Positions 56,166-64,000 of a stretch of 64,000 nt of DNA are shown piece after piece. Location of the stretch: contig NZ_CP047200.1 of the NCBI RefSeq assembly GCF_030408675.1, forward strand, positions 558,001-622,000, given 5' to 3'. Origin of the DNA: Corynebacterium durum. GTDB taxonomy: Bacteria; Actinomycetota; Actinomycetes; Mycobacteriales; Mycobacteriaceae. The first letter of the stretch is position 1; each line of letters opens with the position of its first letter. The notes under the pieces were generated by a model, which saw nothing but the letters and a program-made list of their open reading frames with translations, was not told the DNA's origin and did not search any database. The position numbers were made by a program, and so were the translations under genes.

Positions 56166-56993
56166 ATGACTTCTCGTGAACCCGTTGACATTGCGGCGAT
56201 CCGCGCCGCCGTTGCCAACCCCAGCGGACCTTACGCGCGGGTGGATTACACGGCCTTCACTGGATCCACCAACGCGGACCTCGTTGCAGCGGGCCACCAG
56301 AACGCCCCCGCATGGACCGCAGCAGTCACCGAATACCAAAACTCCGGCCGTGGCCGCCACGGGCGCGTCTGGACCGCCCCCAAAGGTTCCCAAGTCACCC
56401 TCTCCATTCTCATCCGTCCCACCGCCGAAAGCATCGAACGTTTGGGCACCATGCCGCTGGTCTCGGGGCTTGCCATTATCGACGCCCTGACCGCCACCGC
56501 AGCACGCCACCCCGATGCCACCGACAAACTCACACCCCAGCTGAAATGGCCCAATGACGTGCTCATCGACGGGCGTAAACTCTGCGGCATCCTTGCCGAG
56601 GCGGTCAGTTTAGGCCCCGAACCTGCGGTGGTCATCGGCTTGGGGTTGAACGTCTCCATCACCACCGAGGAGCTACCCGTCCCACACGCCACCTCACTCG
56701 ACCTGGAAGCCCCTGGCATTGAGATTGACCGCGCGCAGCTCACCGCTGACGTGCTGCTGGCACTGCATCACCGCATCAACCAGTGGGTAGATGCGGACCC
56801 GCAGCTCATGGCCGACTATCGTGCCGTGTGCTCCAGCATTGGCGCTGACGTGAAAGTCCTGCTCCCCGGCGACGAAGAGTTGTTGGGCACCGTCCGCGAT
56901 GTTGCCGACGATGGCCGATTGGTGGTCGTCGATAAGCAGGGATCTGAGCACGTTCTTGCCGCAGGCGATGTGACACACCTGAGGTTGCAGTAA
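56166..56993 (+). CDS. birA: Biotin-protein ligase BirA, monofunctional
   Basis: 275 residues from the ATG at 56166, 7 nt after a TAGAGT -10 box. Catalytic domain: FTGSTNADLVAAG, EYQNSGRGRHGRVWTAPKGS (biotinyl-AMP loop), KWPNDVLIDGRKLCGILAEA and VIGLGLNVSI. The C-terminal SH3-like cap ends EHVLAAGDVTHLR. There is no N-terminal HTH, so unlike E. coli BirA it is not a repressor. It attaches biotin to AccBC. The PH-like membrane protein gene follows after 1 nt. Confidence 0.94.
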   Translation: MTSREPVDIAAIRAAVANPSGPYARVDYTAFTGSTNADLVAAGHQNAPAWTAAVTEYQNSGRGRHGRVWTAPKGSQVTLSILIRPTAESIERLGTMPLVSGLAIIDALTATAARHPDATDKLTPQLKWPNDVLIDGRKLCGILAEAVSLGPEPAVVIGLGLNVSITTEELPVPHATSLDLEAPGIEIDRAQLTADVLLALHHRINQWVDADPQLMADYRAVCSSIGADVKVLLPGDEELLGTVRDVADDGRLVVVDKQGSEHVLAAGDVTHLRLQ

Positions 56994-56994
56994 C

Positions 56995-57576
56995 ATGGCC
57001 AACCCCAAACTCGCGCCAGGTGAACACATCCTGGTCAACGTGACGGCGACAATGCGCGCTATGCTGTTTCCCACCCTGGAGCTGCTGCTGATCACAGGGC
57101 TGGGGTGGATGATCATTGGGTACTTTGATCGCATTCCCACCTACGACGAACTTGGCGTGCAAACCGGACTGACCCTGAGCGTCCAAGGTCGCAACATGCT
57201 GGTGGTGGCGTGGATGGTGTTAGGCTTCCTGCGTTTCGTGCTTCCGCTCGTGCGCGCCTGCCGCTCGCGGCTTGTGGTGACCACCAGCCGTGTACTGTTG
57301 CGTGCCCCTGGGCTGACCACCAGCCTGGACACCATTCCCCTGGTGGGAATCTACAACGCCTCGCGGCGCGGCAACCATCTGATCGTGAACACCCACGGTT
57401 TCGGACCCATCCTGATCCGCAACATGCCGCGAACGAAGAAAATAGCGCAGACCATCAACGATGCCATTGCCGTGGCGCACCACAACGCTGCAGGGCAGGT
57501 TGGTGGGGGCTACGGCGGTTCAGATGGGCCAGCTGGTGGGCCTCAGTACCCGAACCGCTACCAACCATTGCGCTGA
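56995..57576 (+). CDS. PH-like domain membrane protein
   Basis: 193 residues. Two hydrophobic segments near residues 22-44 (LFPTLELLLITGLGWMIIG) and 65-82 (NMLVVAWMVLGFLRFVLPLV) are followed by a bacterial PH-like (bPH2/YdbT-type) beta-rich domain: SRLVVTTSRVLLRAPGLTTSLDTIPLVGIYNASRRGNHLIVNTHGFGPILIRNM. A Gly-rich tail closes it. The order birA-PH protein-purK is conserved in corynebacteria. The function is not known. Confidence 0.85.
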   Translation: MANPKLAPGEHILVNVTATMRAMLFPTLELLLITGLGWMIIGYFDRIPTYDELGVQTGLTLSVQGRNMLVVAWMVLGFLRFVLPLVRACRSRLVVTTSRVLLRAPGLTTSLDTIPLVGIYNASRRGNHLIVNTHGFGPILIRNMPRTKKIAQTINDAIAVAHHNAAGQVGGGYGGSDGPAGGPQYPNRYQPLR

Positions 57577-57599
57577 TCAACGCGCCGGGTGTGTGTCGC

Positions 57600-57605
57600 T
57601 ATAGT
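57600..57605 (+). promoter_or_regulatory. -10 box for leaderless purK
   Basis: TATAGT followed by 7 nt and the GTG start at 57613, no ribosome site. Confidence 0.5.
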
Positions 57606-57612
57606 TGAGCGC

Positions 57613-58836
57613 GTGACTAACCTCCCGAACACTGTTGACAATGTGAGCGCACACGCCCCCGGGATGCCCGTTGTGGCGGTGGTGGGCGATGGCCAACTTG
57701 CCCGAATGATGCAGACCGAAGCTGTCGAGCTGGGGCAATCGATACGCCTGTTGGCTGGAGCACTCGATGCGTCCGCTGCTCAAGTGGCCGCAGACGTGGT
57801 GCTAGGCGACTACACCAACCTTGACGACCTCCGCCGCGCCGCTCGTGGTGCCAGCGTGGTCACCTTCGACCATGAGCACGTGCCCACCGAACACCTGACA
57901 ACCCTCATATCGGAGGGGATTAATGTTCAACCTGGGCCGCATGCGCTGGTGAACGCCCAAGACAAACTGGTCATGCGTGAGCGCCTCCAGGGTATGGGTG
58001 CGCCGGTGCCGCCGTTTGTAGCCATTGAGACTGCGCAGGATGCGTTGGATTTTTACCGGCAGGTTGATGGTGCGGTGTGCCTCAAAGCCCGACGCGGTGG
58101 CTACGACGGCAAGGGTGTGTGGTTCCCACACGGCGCTGAGGAGCTAGAACAGCTGGTGGAGGATTTGCTCGGCCAAGGGGTGCCGCTCATGGCGGAAAAG
58201 AAGGTTGAGCTCGTGCGGGAACTGTCCGCGATGGTGGCTCGCACCCCGTCAGGTGAGGTGGCATCGTGGCCGGTGGTGGAATCCGTACAGGTTGGGGGAG
58301 TGTGTGCGGAGGCGGTTGCTCCCGCGCCGGACTTGCGGGAGGACCGGGCGTCGCAAAGCAGGGAACTGGCGGTGCAGATTGCTACTGAATTGGGGGTAAC
58401 GGGGGTGCTAGCGGTGGAATTGTTTGAGGATGCTGAGGGCATCTGGGTCAACGAGCTGGCCATGCGCCCCCACAACACTGGCCACTGGACGCAGGACGGG
58501 TGTGTGACCAGCCAGTTTGAGCAGCACCTGCGGGCCGTGCTGGATTTGCCGCTCGGCTCGACAGACATGCTCGCCGAGACCACGGTGATGGCGAACGTGC
58601 TGGGCGGACCTGACGACCCCGACATGCCCATGCCGCAGCGCATGGCCGAGGTGTGGCGTAGGTTCCCCGATGCGAAAATCCACCTGTACGGCAAAACCTG
58701 GCGCCCGGGACGTAAAATCGGGCACGTCAATGTTTCCGGTAACAGCCCTGCCGCTTCTGCCGCTTTACGACGCCGCGCCCAGCTCGCCGCCCATTTCCTG
58801 GTCCATGCCGTGTGGGCTGATGGATACGTGTCTTAA
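57613..58836 (+). CDS. purK: 5-(carboxyamino)imidazole ribonucleotide synthase
   Basis: 407 residues from the GTG at 57613, which lies 7 nt after TATAGT (57600-57605), so the gene is leaderless. ATP-grasp motifs: [51 protein letters not shown], and [17 protein letters not shown] with [12 protein letters not shown]. It carboxylates AIR using ATP and bicarbonate in purine synthesis. purE follows 20 nt later and takes the product. Confidence 0.95.
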   Translation: MTNLPNTVDNVSAHAPGMPVVAVVGDGQLARMMQTEAVELGQSIRLLAGALDASAAQVAADVVLGDYTNLDDLRRAARGASVVTFDHEHVPTEHLTTLISEGINVQPGPHALVNAQDKLVMRERLQGMGAPVPPFVAIETAQDALDFYRQVDGAVCLKARRGGYDGKGVWFPHGAEELEQLVEDLLGQGVPLMAEKKVELVRELSAMVARTPSGEVASWPVVESVQVGGVCAEAVAPAPDLREDRASQSRELAVQIATELGVTGVLAVELFEDAEGIWVNELAMRPHNTGHWTQDGCVTSQFEQHLRAVLDLPLGSTDMLAETTVMANVLGGPDDPDMPMPQRMAEVWRRFPDAKIHLYGKTWRPGRKIGHVNVSGNSPAASAALRRRAQLAAHFLVHAVWADGYVS

Positions 58837-58856
58837 CTTCACAAAGGAGTGCTGCT

Positions 58857-59354
58857 ATGAACCCGCTTGTTGGCCTGATCATGGGGTCCGATTCCGACTG
58901 GCCCACCGTCGAACCCGCCGCTGAGGTGCTGGCCGACTTTGGCGTTCCGTTCGAAGTGGGGGTGGTCTCTGCGCACCGAACTCCCGAACGCATGCTGACT
59001 TACGCCAAGGAAGCACACACACGTGGGCTGAAATGCATCATCGCCTGCGCCGGTGGGGCCGCACACTTGCCTGGCATGGTGGCGGCAGCCACCCCGCTGC
59101 CCGTGATTGGCATCCCGCGAGCGCTGAAAGACCTCGACGGCATGGACTCGCTGCTCTCCATCGTGCAAATGCCGGGCGGCGTGCCAGTGGCCACCGTCTC
59201 TATTGGTGGTGCGAAAAACGCTGGCCTGCTGGCCGTGCGGATTCTTTCAGCTGGCATTCCCGAACTGTCGGACAAAATGGTGGCATACCAGGAAGGTATG
59301 CGTGACGAGGTGCTGGCGAAGGATGAGGCGCTGCGGAAGAAGCTTATGGGGTAG
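58857..59354 (+). CDS. purE: N5-carboxyaminoimidazole ribonucleotide mutase
   Basis: 165 residues, class I Pur[69 protein letters not shown] and [24 protein letters not shown] are diagnostic. It moves the carboxyl group of N5-CAIR to carbon, giving CAIR. A strong AAAGGAG ribosome site precedes it. It overlaps the end of the convergent MarR gene by 11 nt. Confidence 0.96.
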   Translation: MNPLVGLIMGSDSDWPTVEPAAEVLADFGVPFEVGVVSAHRTPERMLTYAKEAHTRGLKCIIACAGGAAHLPGMVAAATPLPVIGIPRALKDLDGMDSLLSIVQMPGGVPVATVSIGGAKNAGLLAVRILSAGIPELSDKMVAYQEGMRDEVLAKDEALRKKLMG

Positions 59355-59880
59355 GGGGTTGTTTGGGCTGGGTGCGGAGGAGGTTCCTGGCACGGGTGAG
59401 CAGGTCTTTTAGCTGCTCTTGTTCCGCCTGAGTGAACTCGTCCAGCAGTCGCTGCTCCACCGCGCGCGCGTGCTCGTCGGCCTGGAGGACAAGTTCTTCC
59501 CCTTCTTTCGTGAGGGAGGTGAGCAGAACCTTCGCATGTGCCTCCGATGGAGTGCGGCTGATGAGCTTCTTATCCTCCAGTCGCGCCAACACACTCGCCA
59601 TCGTCTGTGGGGTGACGGCGGCGGTTCGTGCCAACTGCGCTGACGATTGCCCCGGGTGGTAGTACAACGCCGCAAGCACCGCATACTGTGCGACCGGCAA
59701 TCCGAAAGGCTTCAGTGCCTCGGTTTTCGCCGCGATGAGGGCCTGTTCGGCGAGCTTGATGTGCAAGCCCAACCGAGCCATGCTGTCCGCCTCGAAGAAA
59801 GCTTTGCCGCGGCGAAGCCGGGGGAGACATGGGAGTGCTTGCGGAGTGTCGGTGTCTGTGGGGTTAGCGTCGTCAGTCAC
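59344..59880 (-). CDS. MarR-family transcriptional regulator
   Basis: 178 residues from a GTG at 59880 that follows TACCCT by 6 nt, thus leaderless. The winged helix is clear: [67 protein letters not shown]. The start codon sits inside a GTCACGTGAC palindrome (59876-59885) that may be its own operator. No target gene is obvious nearby. Confidence 0.9.
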   Translation of the reverse strand: MTDDANPTDTDTPQALPCLPRLRRGKAFFEADSMARLGLHIKLAEQALIAAKTEALKPFGLPVAQYAVLAALYYHPGQSSAQLARTAAVTPQTMASVLARLEDKKLISRTPSEAHAKVLLTSLTKEGEELVLQADEHARAVEQRLLDEFTQAEQEQLKDLLTRARNLLRTQPKQPPTP

Positions 59881-59924
59881 GTGACTAGGGTAGCTGAGGA
59901 CACAAGACGTAGGGAGGCTTTCCT

Positions 59925-60191
59925 TTACCTAGTGGTATTGGATAACACTGCTAGGCCATTGCTGAAAAGCGATACTGCGAGTAAAGCGGCGGCAACATTA
60001 ATTTTCAATTCTTTAAAGAAGAAAAAAGTTCCCAAGCAAACGAAACCCCAAACAATAAGGATTAGTATTCTTTGAATGACAGGCATCGATTTTGCAAGAG
60101 GAATATCTGATCGTCCGTCAATGTTCGGGCCATCATCACTGTTTAAACCGAGCCATGTGGATACTGGCTTCTTATTCTTGCGTGGTTCCAA
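59925..60191 (-). CDS. Small two-helix membrane protein
   Basis: 88 residues starting at a TTG that has AAAGGTGA 10 nt upstream. The basic and polar N-terminus is followed by two hydrophobic segments (VIQRILILIVWGFVCLGTFFFF, then INVAAALLAVSLFSNGLAVL). The base composition is more AT-rich than the neighbours. The family is not recognised. A real gene is likely because of the ribosome site and the two helices, but not certain. Confidence 0.55.
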   Translation of the reverse strand: MEPRKNKKPVSTWLGLNSDDGPNIDGRSDIPLAKSMPVIQRILILIVWGFVCLGTFFFFKELKINVAAALLAVSLFSNGLAVLSNTTR

Positions 60192-60300
60192 TTGAGAGCA
60201 TCACCTTTTCTATGTCGCCGTGATTTTAGTTGCACAATAGTGTAACGTGCATTCCCGGATAATGCCGCCAACGCATGCAATAGCGGCAACGATTCCAATT

Positions 60301-60309
60301 GGGGGGGGG
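60301..60309 (+). repeat. Run of nine G
   Basis: A homopolymer of nine G lies before ATC-ATG at 60314, opening a frame of only nine codons that ends in TGA. The run could vary in length by slippage, but no substantial gene lies downstream on the plus strand. Confidence 0.6.
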
Positions 60310-60347
60310 ATCATGAACCGAACTGTTTTTGTGGGTGCGTGACTTTC

Positions 60348-62249
60348 TTACCCCTTACTCCTCCTCACAACCCACATGACTGCGCCCACAACAACTAATA
60401 GCAGCACGGCAAGTGCGCCAACACCCACATACAACCACCGGTTCAGTCCTGTCTTCTGTGCTTGAGCGGTGGAATCTGGTGCGGCCATACTCGTAGAACG
60501 GGAATCGGCCCCACCAGAACTGTTCACCGCCGTGTTATCAAACTTTGGACCGGCAACTTCTTTGCCGGATGGCCTGAGTGTTACGCGGTATTTCACTGGT
60601 TTGAGTTGGGTGTGTTCGTCGGTGCTGCCGACGTAACGTTCAAACCGGACCCGGAAGTAGTTTTTTCCGGCGAGCCATGAGGTTTGCTGTTGCACGTCGT
60701 TGACATCAACGTTGGCGTAGGAAATGGGGTACATGGTGCCAGTTGCCACAGGTTTTCTGATGTCAGCCACCCTGAGCGTGTCGGTGTCTTCAATGAGGGA
60801 TTGTTCTTCGCCGAGGGAGTTCACCGCACTGAACTTAAGGACGCGTGCAACTTTATCCGAAGCGCTGTTTTCTTTGTCTGATGGGTCGTCAAGGACTTCC
60901 ACTGTTGCGTCCAGCGCTTGGCCCCAGCCCACGGGTGCTGCAAAGTATTGGGTTTCTCCCTCCACAATTTCAGAGATGGCGGTGTCCTTGACCTCAGGGG
61001 CGTTGTCTGCTTGGGTTCCCCCTTTGACCTCTGTGGTGTTCCCGGCGGCAAAGGGTAGAACGTCGGTTTTGGCACGTGCTGCGCTGGGGGATTCGTTGAA
61101 AGCGTCTCCTTTGTCGCTGGGAATGGGTACGGCTGCGACGGTCATGTCCACGGTGTGTGGGGCGTCTTGTGTGCGTACGCCAAGATAGAGTTTGTCTGGT
61201 GGGCAGTTGTTGCTGTTTTCCTTGGTAGACATCAGCCAGCCGAGCTCTGGTTCAGCATCATCGACGCTGGTCACGTAATTTTCGTCAGTATCCCCGCAGG
61301 GGTAAGGACTCGATGCTCCTGGTCCGTATATACCCATACCCAGGCCGTATGCGTCCCCCAGCATCCTGGTTCCAATCTTGTTGGGAACGACGGTGTAGCC
61401 CACGTGGAGGCGGTGGTTGTTGGGGAAGTTCACTTTGACAAAGCTGTTCTTAGACATGGGCATCGTTGGTGGTTTCGCGGAAACTCTGGCTGGATTATCA
61501 ACGGTTCCTACCTCAAGCGTCTGGGCGTCGCCTTGATTTGGTGTGAATTCGATGGTTTTTTGTGCTGCTTGATACCCCACAGCCGTGCGGGTGGCGGCCT
61601 TGGTGAGTGTGGCTTTCAGACTTTCTTTGCTGGAGGCGTCAGCGTAGGTGCCACCAGTGACGTTGGCGACACAGGTGAGTTCGGCGCGCGCGGCGTCGTC
61701 AACCATGAAACCGATGGCGTGAACCACCAGTTCAGTGCCTTGTTCCTTGAGTTGTTTGGCCACGTCGCAGACGGGCGGCGGTGCGCAGGTGTCGATGCCG
61801 TCGGAGACCAGGACGATGGAGCGTTTGCCGTCTTTGGGTAGTAGTTCGTTGGCCTTGAGCAGGGAATTGCCGATGGGCGTGTAACCCCTGGGTTGCAGGC
61901 CGTTGACCTCATTTTTCAGGGCGTCGCTAGGCTTCTCTCCGGGCCTGGCGAGCACGGTGATGTCCCTGCAACCTGCTTCTTTTTCAGCATCGCTGCTGCC
62001 GGTGCCCGTGCCGTAGGTAACCAGGCCGAGCTGCGCGTCCTTGGGGGCTTCGGACACAAACTCGGTGGTGGCTTGTTTTGCGGCGTCCATGCGGGTCTGT
62101 CCACCCACGTCTTTTTGCAGCATGGACCCTGATGCGTCCAAAACGACGACCGTGGGATCCATGTTCTCCGTGGCCCCTGCGGGCGGCATCAACGCCAGTC
62201 CCAGCCCGATGATGGTGCCGAGAGCTGCGAGTATTCGCGATCTGTGCAT
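60348..62249 (-). CDS. Surface-anchored von Willebrand factor A protein
   Basis: 633 residues from the ATG at 62249 (AGAGGTG upstream). A signal peptide is at 1-27 (RILAALGTIIGLGLALMPPAGA). The VWA domain at about 32-225 has the metal site DASGSM, TYGTGTG and VLVSDGIDTC. A long beta-rich ectodomain follows. A membrane helix near 605-628 (YVGVGALAVLLLVVVGAVMWVV) and the basic RRSKG tail anchor it. No LPXTG motif is seen. Its role may be adhesion or envelope sensing. Confidence 0.88.
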   Translation of the reverse strand: MHRSRILAALGTIIGLGLALMPPAGATENMDPTVVVLDASGSMLQKDVGGQTRMDAAKQATTEFVSEAPKDAQLGLVTYGTGTGSSDAEKEAGCRDITVLARPGEKPSDALKNEVNGLQPRGYTPIGNSLLKANELLPKDGKRSIVLVSDGIDTCAPPPVCDVAKQLKEQGTELVVHAIGFMVDDAARAELTCVANVTGGTYADASSKESLKATLTKAATRTAVGYQAAQKTIEFTPNQGDAQTLEVGTVDNPARVSAKPPTMPMSKNSFVKVNFPNNHRLHVGYTVVPNKIGTRMLGDAYGLGMGIYGPGASSPYPCGDTDENYVTSVDDAEPELGWLMSTKENSNNCPPDKLYLGVRTQDAPHTVDMTVAAVPIPSDKGDAFNESPSAARAKTDVLPFAAGNTTEVKGGTQADNAPEVKDTAISEIVEGETQYFAAPVGWGQALDATVEVLDDPSDKENSASDKVARVLKFSAVNSLGEEQSLIEDTDTLRVADIRKPVATGTMYPISYANVDVNDVQQQTSWLAGKNYFRVRFERYVGSTDEHTQLKPVKYRVTLRPSGKEVAGPKFDNTAVNSSGGADSRSTSMAAPDSTAQAQKTGLNRWLYVGVGALAVLLLVVVGAVMWVVRRSKG

Positions 62250-62355
62250 GTGAAACACCTCTACCGTTGTCAACGTTTACGCTAAAGGAATGCGCGCTGC
62301 GGTGGAGAATGTTCCCGCATACATGCGTTCGGTTACATGTTACCCCTAAACGGGG

Positions 62356-62982
62356 TTACTGTGCGGCTAAGGTCGTGGCTATGCCGTCGTGAATATGCAC
62401 TGCTTGCTGGTCGGTCAGCGGCAGGAGACTCAATCGGTCCGTGTAGTCAGCGATGATGGTGTGCACTGCCTTATCAAACATGGGGTTGCCCACGTGGGGA
62501 ACAGGGTAGAAATCAACTGCGCCCAGCCCACGGGTATCAACACTGCCGTTGAGTTTGTTCGAATCCATATGCTCCATTGCGGTGCAGTAGCCGATATCAG
62601 GAGTTGTAATGATGGAACCTGCGGAGTTGCCCATGTAGAGCTTCCCGGCGCGGATATGGTTTTTGACCAGGTCATATGCGCCAGTGCGTTTCAGCTCTTG
62701 GAGCAGGTAGAAGGTGTTTCCGCCGTCAATGAACAGGGCATCAGCCTGAGTGATAGTCTGCTCAATCTCTGAAGGTGTAGCTGTGGAGAGTTCTAATTCA
62801 ACAACGGCGAACCCCAAGCCTTCAAGCGCCTGTCGGTTTCCTGCGGTGTACTCAGACATGTCCACGGCCTCCGCTAACGCGGCGGTGGGAATAAACACCA
62901 CCTGCGTGCCAACAGTGCTGTTACCTAGCACCGTTGGTACAAGCGATGTGGCCTGAGCAAAGTGGGAAAACAGCAGCATCAT
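62356..62982 (-). CDS. Peptidase S51-like hydrolase (peptidase E/cyanophycinase type)
   Basis: 208 residues from the ATG at 62982, which lies 2 nt after the hypD stop. LFIDGGNTFYLLQELKRTGAYDLVKNHIRAG is followed by LYMGNSAGSII, the nucleophile-elbow Ser of the S51 family; GLGAVDFYPVPHVG supplies the later His. These enzymes cleave Asp-X dipeptides or related bonds. The start is tightly coupled to hypD, an unusual partner. The longer open frame upstream is inside hypD and not coding. Confidence 0.85.
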   Translation of the reverse strand: MMLLFSHFAQATSLVPTVLGNSTVGTQVVFIPTAALAEAVDMSEYTAGNRQALEGLGFAVVELELSTATPSEIEQTITQADALFIDGGNTFYLLQELKRTGAYDLVKNHIRAGKLYMGNSAGSIITTPDIGYCTAMEHMDSNKLNGSVDTRGLGAVDFYPVPHVGNPMFDKAVHTIIADYTDRLSLLPLTDQQAVHIHDGIATTLAAQ

Positions 62983-62984
62983 GA

Positions 62985-64000
62985 CTACAGTGCCCCAGCT
63001 GCAGCCGCAGCAGCCTCCCGGTTGATGCGCCCGAAATTGTAGTAGGCGGCACAGGCACCCTCGGGGGAGACCATGCAGGTGCCGATGGGTGTTGCGGGCG
63101 TGCAGGCGGTGCCAAAGACACGGCACTGCCAGGGCTTGATTTTGCCGGTCAGCACGGATCCGCATTCGCAGGCTGCGGGGTCGGGCACGCGGTTGCCGGG
63201 GATGGTGAAGCGCTTCTCGGCGTCCCACTGCGAGTATTCCTCTGCAATGGCCAGGCCGGATTCGGGAATCCAGCCAAGTCCGCGCCATTCGAAGGTCTTG
63301 CGCACTTCAAAGACACGCGACATGAGTTTTAGAGCCACAGCATTGCCTTGTTCGGAAACCACGCGCGCGTATTGGTTTTCCACGCGGGCGGGTTTGCCGT
63401 AGAGGTCGCGTGCCAAAAACTGCGTGAGCAGCATGTCCACGGCTTGAAGGATGTCCAAAGGTTCGAATCCCGCGATGACGGTGGGTTTGTTGTGCTGTGT
63501 GGGCAGAAAGTCAAAAGCCTTCGTGCCCACGATCGTGGCAACATGCCCCGGCGCGATGAAGCCGTCAACGTTGGTGTCGCCGCCATTGATGAGCGCTTGG
63601 AGTGGAGGTTCGATGGCAACGTGGTTGCTGAACACAGAGAAGTTGGTCACGTTGCCTACGCGGGCAGCCTCCAGCGTCGCTGCGGTGGAGGGCGCGGTGG
63701 TTTCAAAGCCGATGCCAAAGAAGATGACTTCCTTGGAGGGGTTTTCTTTGGCGAGCTTGAGGGCATCAAGCGGCGAGTAGACGAAGCGGACGTCGGCACC
63801 CCGCGCGCGGGCTTGCATGAGGGATTCGGTGGAGCCGGGCACACGCATCATGTCGCCGAAGCAGGTGAGAATGACGTTGGGCTGTTGGGCGAGCCACAGG
63901 GCGTCGTCAACCCGGCCCATGGGCAGTACGCATACCGGGCAGCCGGGGCCGTGCACCAGTTCAATGGAGCTGGGCAGTAGGTTTTCCAGCCCGTAGCGGT
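62985..64000 (-). CDS. hypD: Hydrogenase maturation protein HypD, 5' part beyond the right edge
   Basis: At least 338 codons; the start lies outside the window, since the frame stays open to base 64000 with conserved HypD sequence (RYGLENLLPSSIELVHGPGCPVC). Signature motifs: HGPGCPVCVLPMGR, IFFGIGFETTAPSTAATL, NHVAIEPPL, GFIAPGHVATIVG, and the C-terminal iron-sulfur-binding region CECGSVLTGKIKPWQC with ACTPATPIGTCMVSPEGACAAYY. HypD with HypC builds the Fe(CN)2CO part of NiFe hydrogenases. It implies a hydrogenase in this strain, uncommon among corynebacteria. Confidence 0.95.
   Translation of the reverse strand, partial: RYGLENLLPSSIELVHGPGCPVCVLPMGRVDDALWLAQQPNVILTCFGDMMRVPGSTESLMQARARGADVRFVYSPLDALKLAKENPSKEVIFFGIGFETTAPSTAATLEAARVGNVTNFSVFSNHVAIEPPLQALINGGDTNVDGFIAPGHVATIVGTKAFDFLPTQHNKPTVIAGFEPLDILQAVDMLLTQFLARDLYGKPARVENQYARVVSEQGNAVALKLMSRVFEVRKTFEWRGLGWIPESGLAIAEEYSQWDAEKRFTIPGNRVPDPAACECGSVLTGKIKPWQCRVFGTACTPATPIGTCMVSPEGACAAYYNFGRINREAAAAAAGAL

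Noticed and set aside
62983..63288. N-terminal extension of the peptidase E-like protein
   Set aside because: The region is hypD read in another frame (Arg/His-rich nonsense); the ATG at 62982 fits the family start.
63458..63478. GGTTCGAATCCC, like a tRNA T-loop
   Set aside because: It encodes GFEPLDI within hypD, and no acceptor or anticodon stems surround it.

Overview
The window is a gene-dense chromosomal segment of a Corynebacterium (Actinomycetota). Several genes read almost residue for residue like the C. glutamicum proteins I remember: metY, cstA, monomeric icd, upp, accBC, sseA, dtsR2, dtsR1, birA, purK and purE. They lie in roughly the same relative order as in that genus. Corynebacterial -10 boxes placed 6-8 nt before start codons (leaderless genes) are frequent. 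There is no rRNA, tRNA, CRISPR array, insertion sequence or prophage that I can recognise. The genome is not a simple C. glutamicum copy: hypD at the right edge points to a NiFe-hydrogenase maturation locus, and several uncharacterised cassettes sit between the conserved blocks.

Layout. 1-3.7 kb: 5' end of metY, a secreted or membrane hypothetical gene, cstA with its small YbdD partner. 3.7-4.2 kb: an intergenic region with a paired inverted repeat around an extended -10 box, followed by a strong hairpin, which together look like a regulated small transcript. 4.2-7.9 kb: a minus-strand operon of an SPFH-SHOCT protein, two zinc-ribbon proteins and an unknown helical protein. 8-11.3 kb: MerR regulator and icd. 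11.4-14.3 kb: a small HTH regulator ending in LAA, an overlapping pair of clpP genes (one lacking the catalytic Asp) and a divergent membrane beta-lactamase-like protein, with two tandem CGC-type boxes between clpP and the beta-lactamase gene. 14.4-17.9 kb: a DUF4143 ATPase remnant, a VOC protein and two DUF4261 paralogs flanking an RDD membrane protein.

17.9-31.8 kb: exonuclease III, an LGFP-repeat protein, trpS, a DUF4178-DUF2617-spermidine-synthase-like operon, YihY, a D-Ala-D-Ala carboxypeptidase, adenosine deaminase, an operon of an ESX-like helical protein, an NlpC/P60 enzyme and an internally duplicated protein, then upp. 31.8-40 kb: phosphomannomutase, M20 amidohydrolase, LpdA-type flavoprotein, phytoene-desaturase-like oxidoreductase, glycerol kinase and two small genes. 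40-59.4 kb: the acyl-CoA carboxylase and biotin block (accBC, sseA, accE, dtsR2, dtsR1, birA) with purK-purE. It is interrupted by an ATP-grasp-like gene, a PadR-controlled ABC exporter with a clear double operator, maf, a reductase and its TetR regulator. 59.3-64 kb: MarR regulator, a small membrane protein, a von Willebrand factor A surface protein, a peptidase E-like hydrolase and truncated hypD.

How the genes fit together. accBC, dtsR1, dtsR2 and accE supply malonyl- and longer carboxyacyl-CoA for fatty and mycolic acid synthesis, and BirA attaches biotin to AccBC. The candidate uncharacterised systems are the SPFH/zinc-ribbon operon, the ClpP pair with its degron-bearing regulator, the DUF4261-RDD locus and the ESX-like/NlpC operon. 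All functional statements rest on reading motifs by eye and on memory of families; no search was run.
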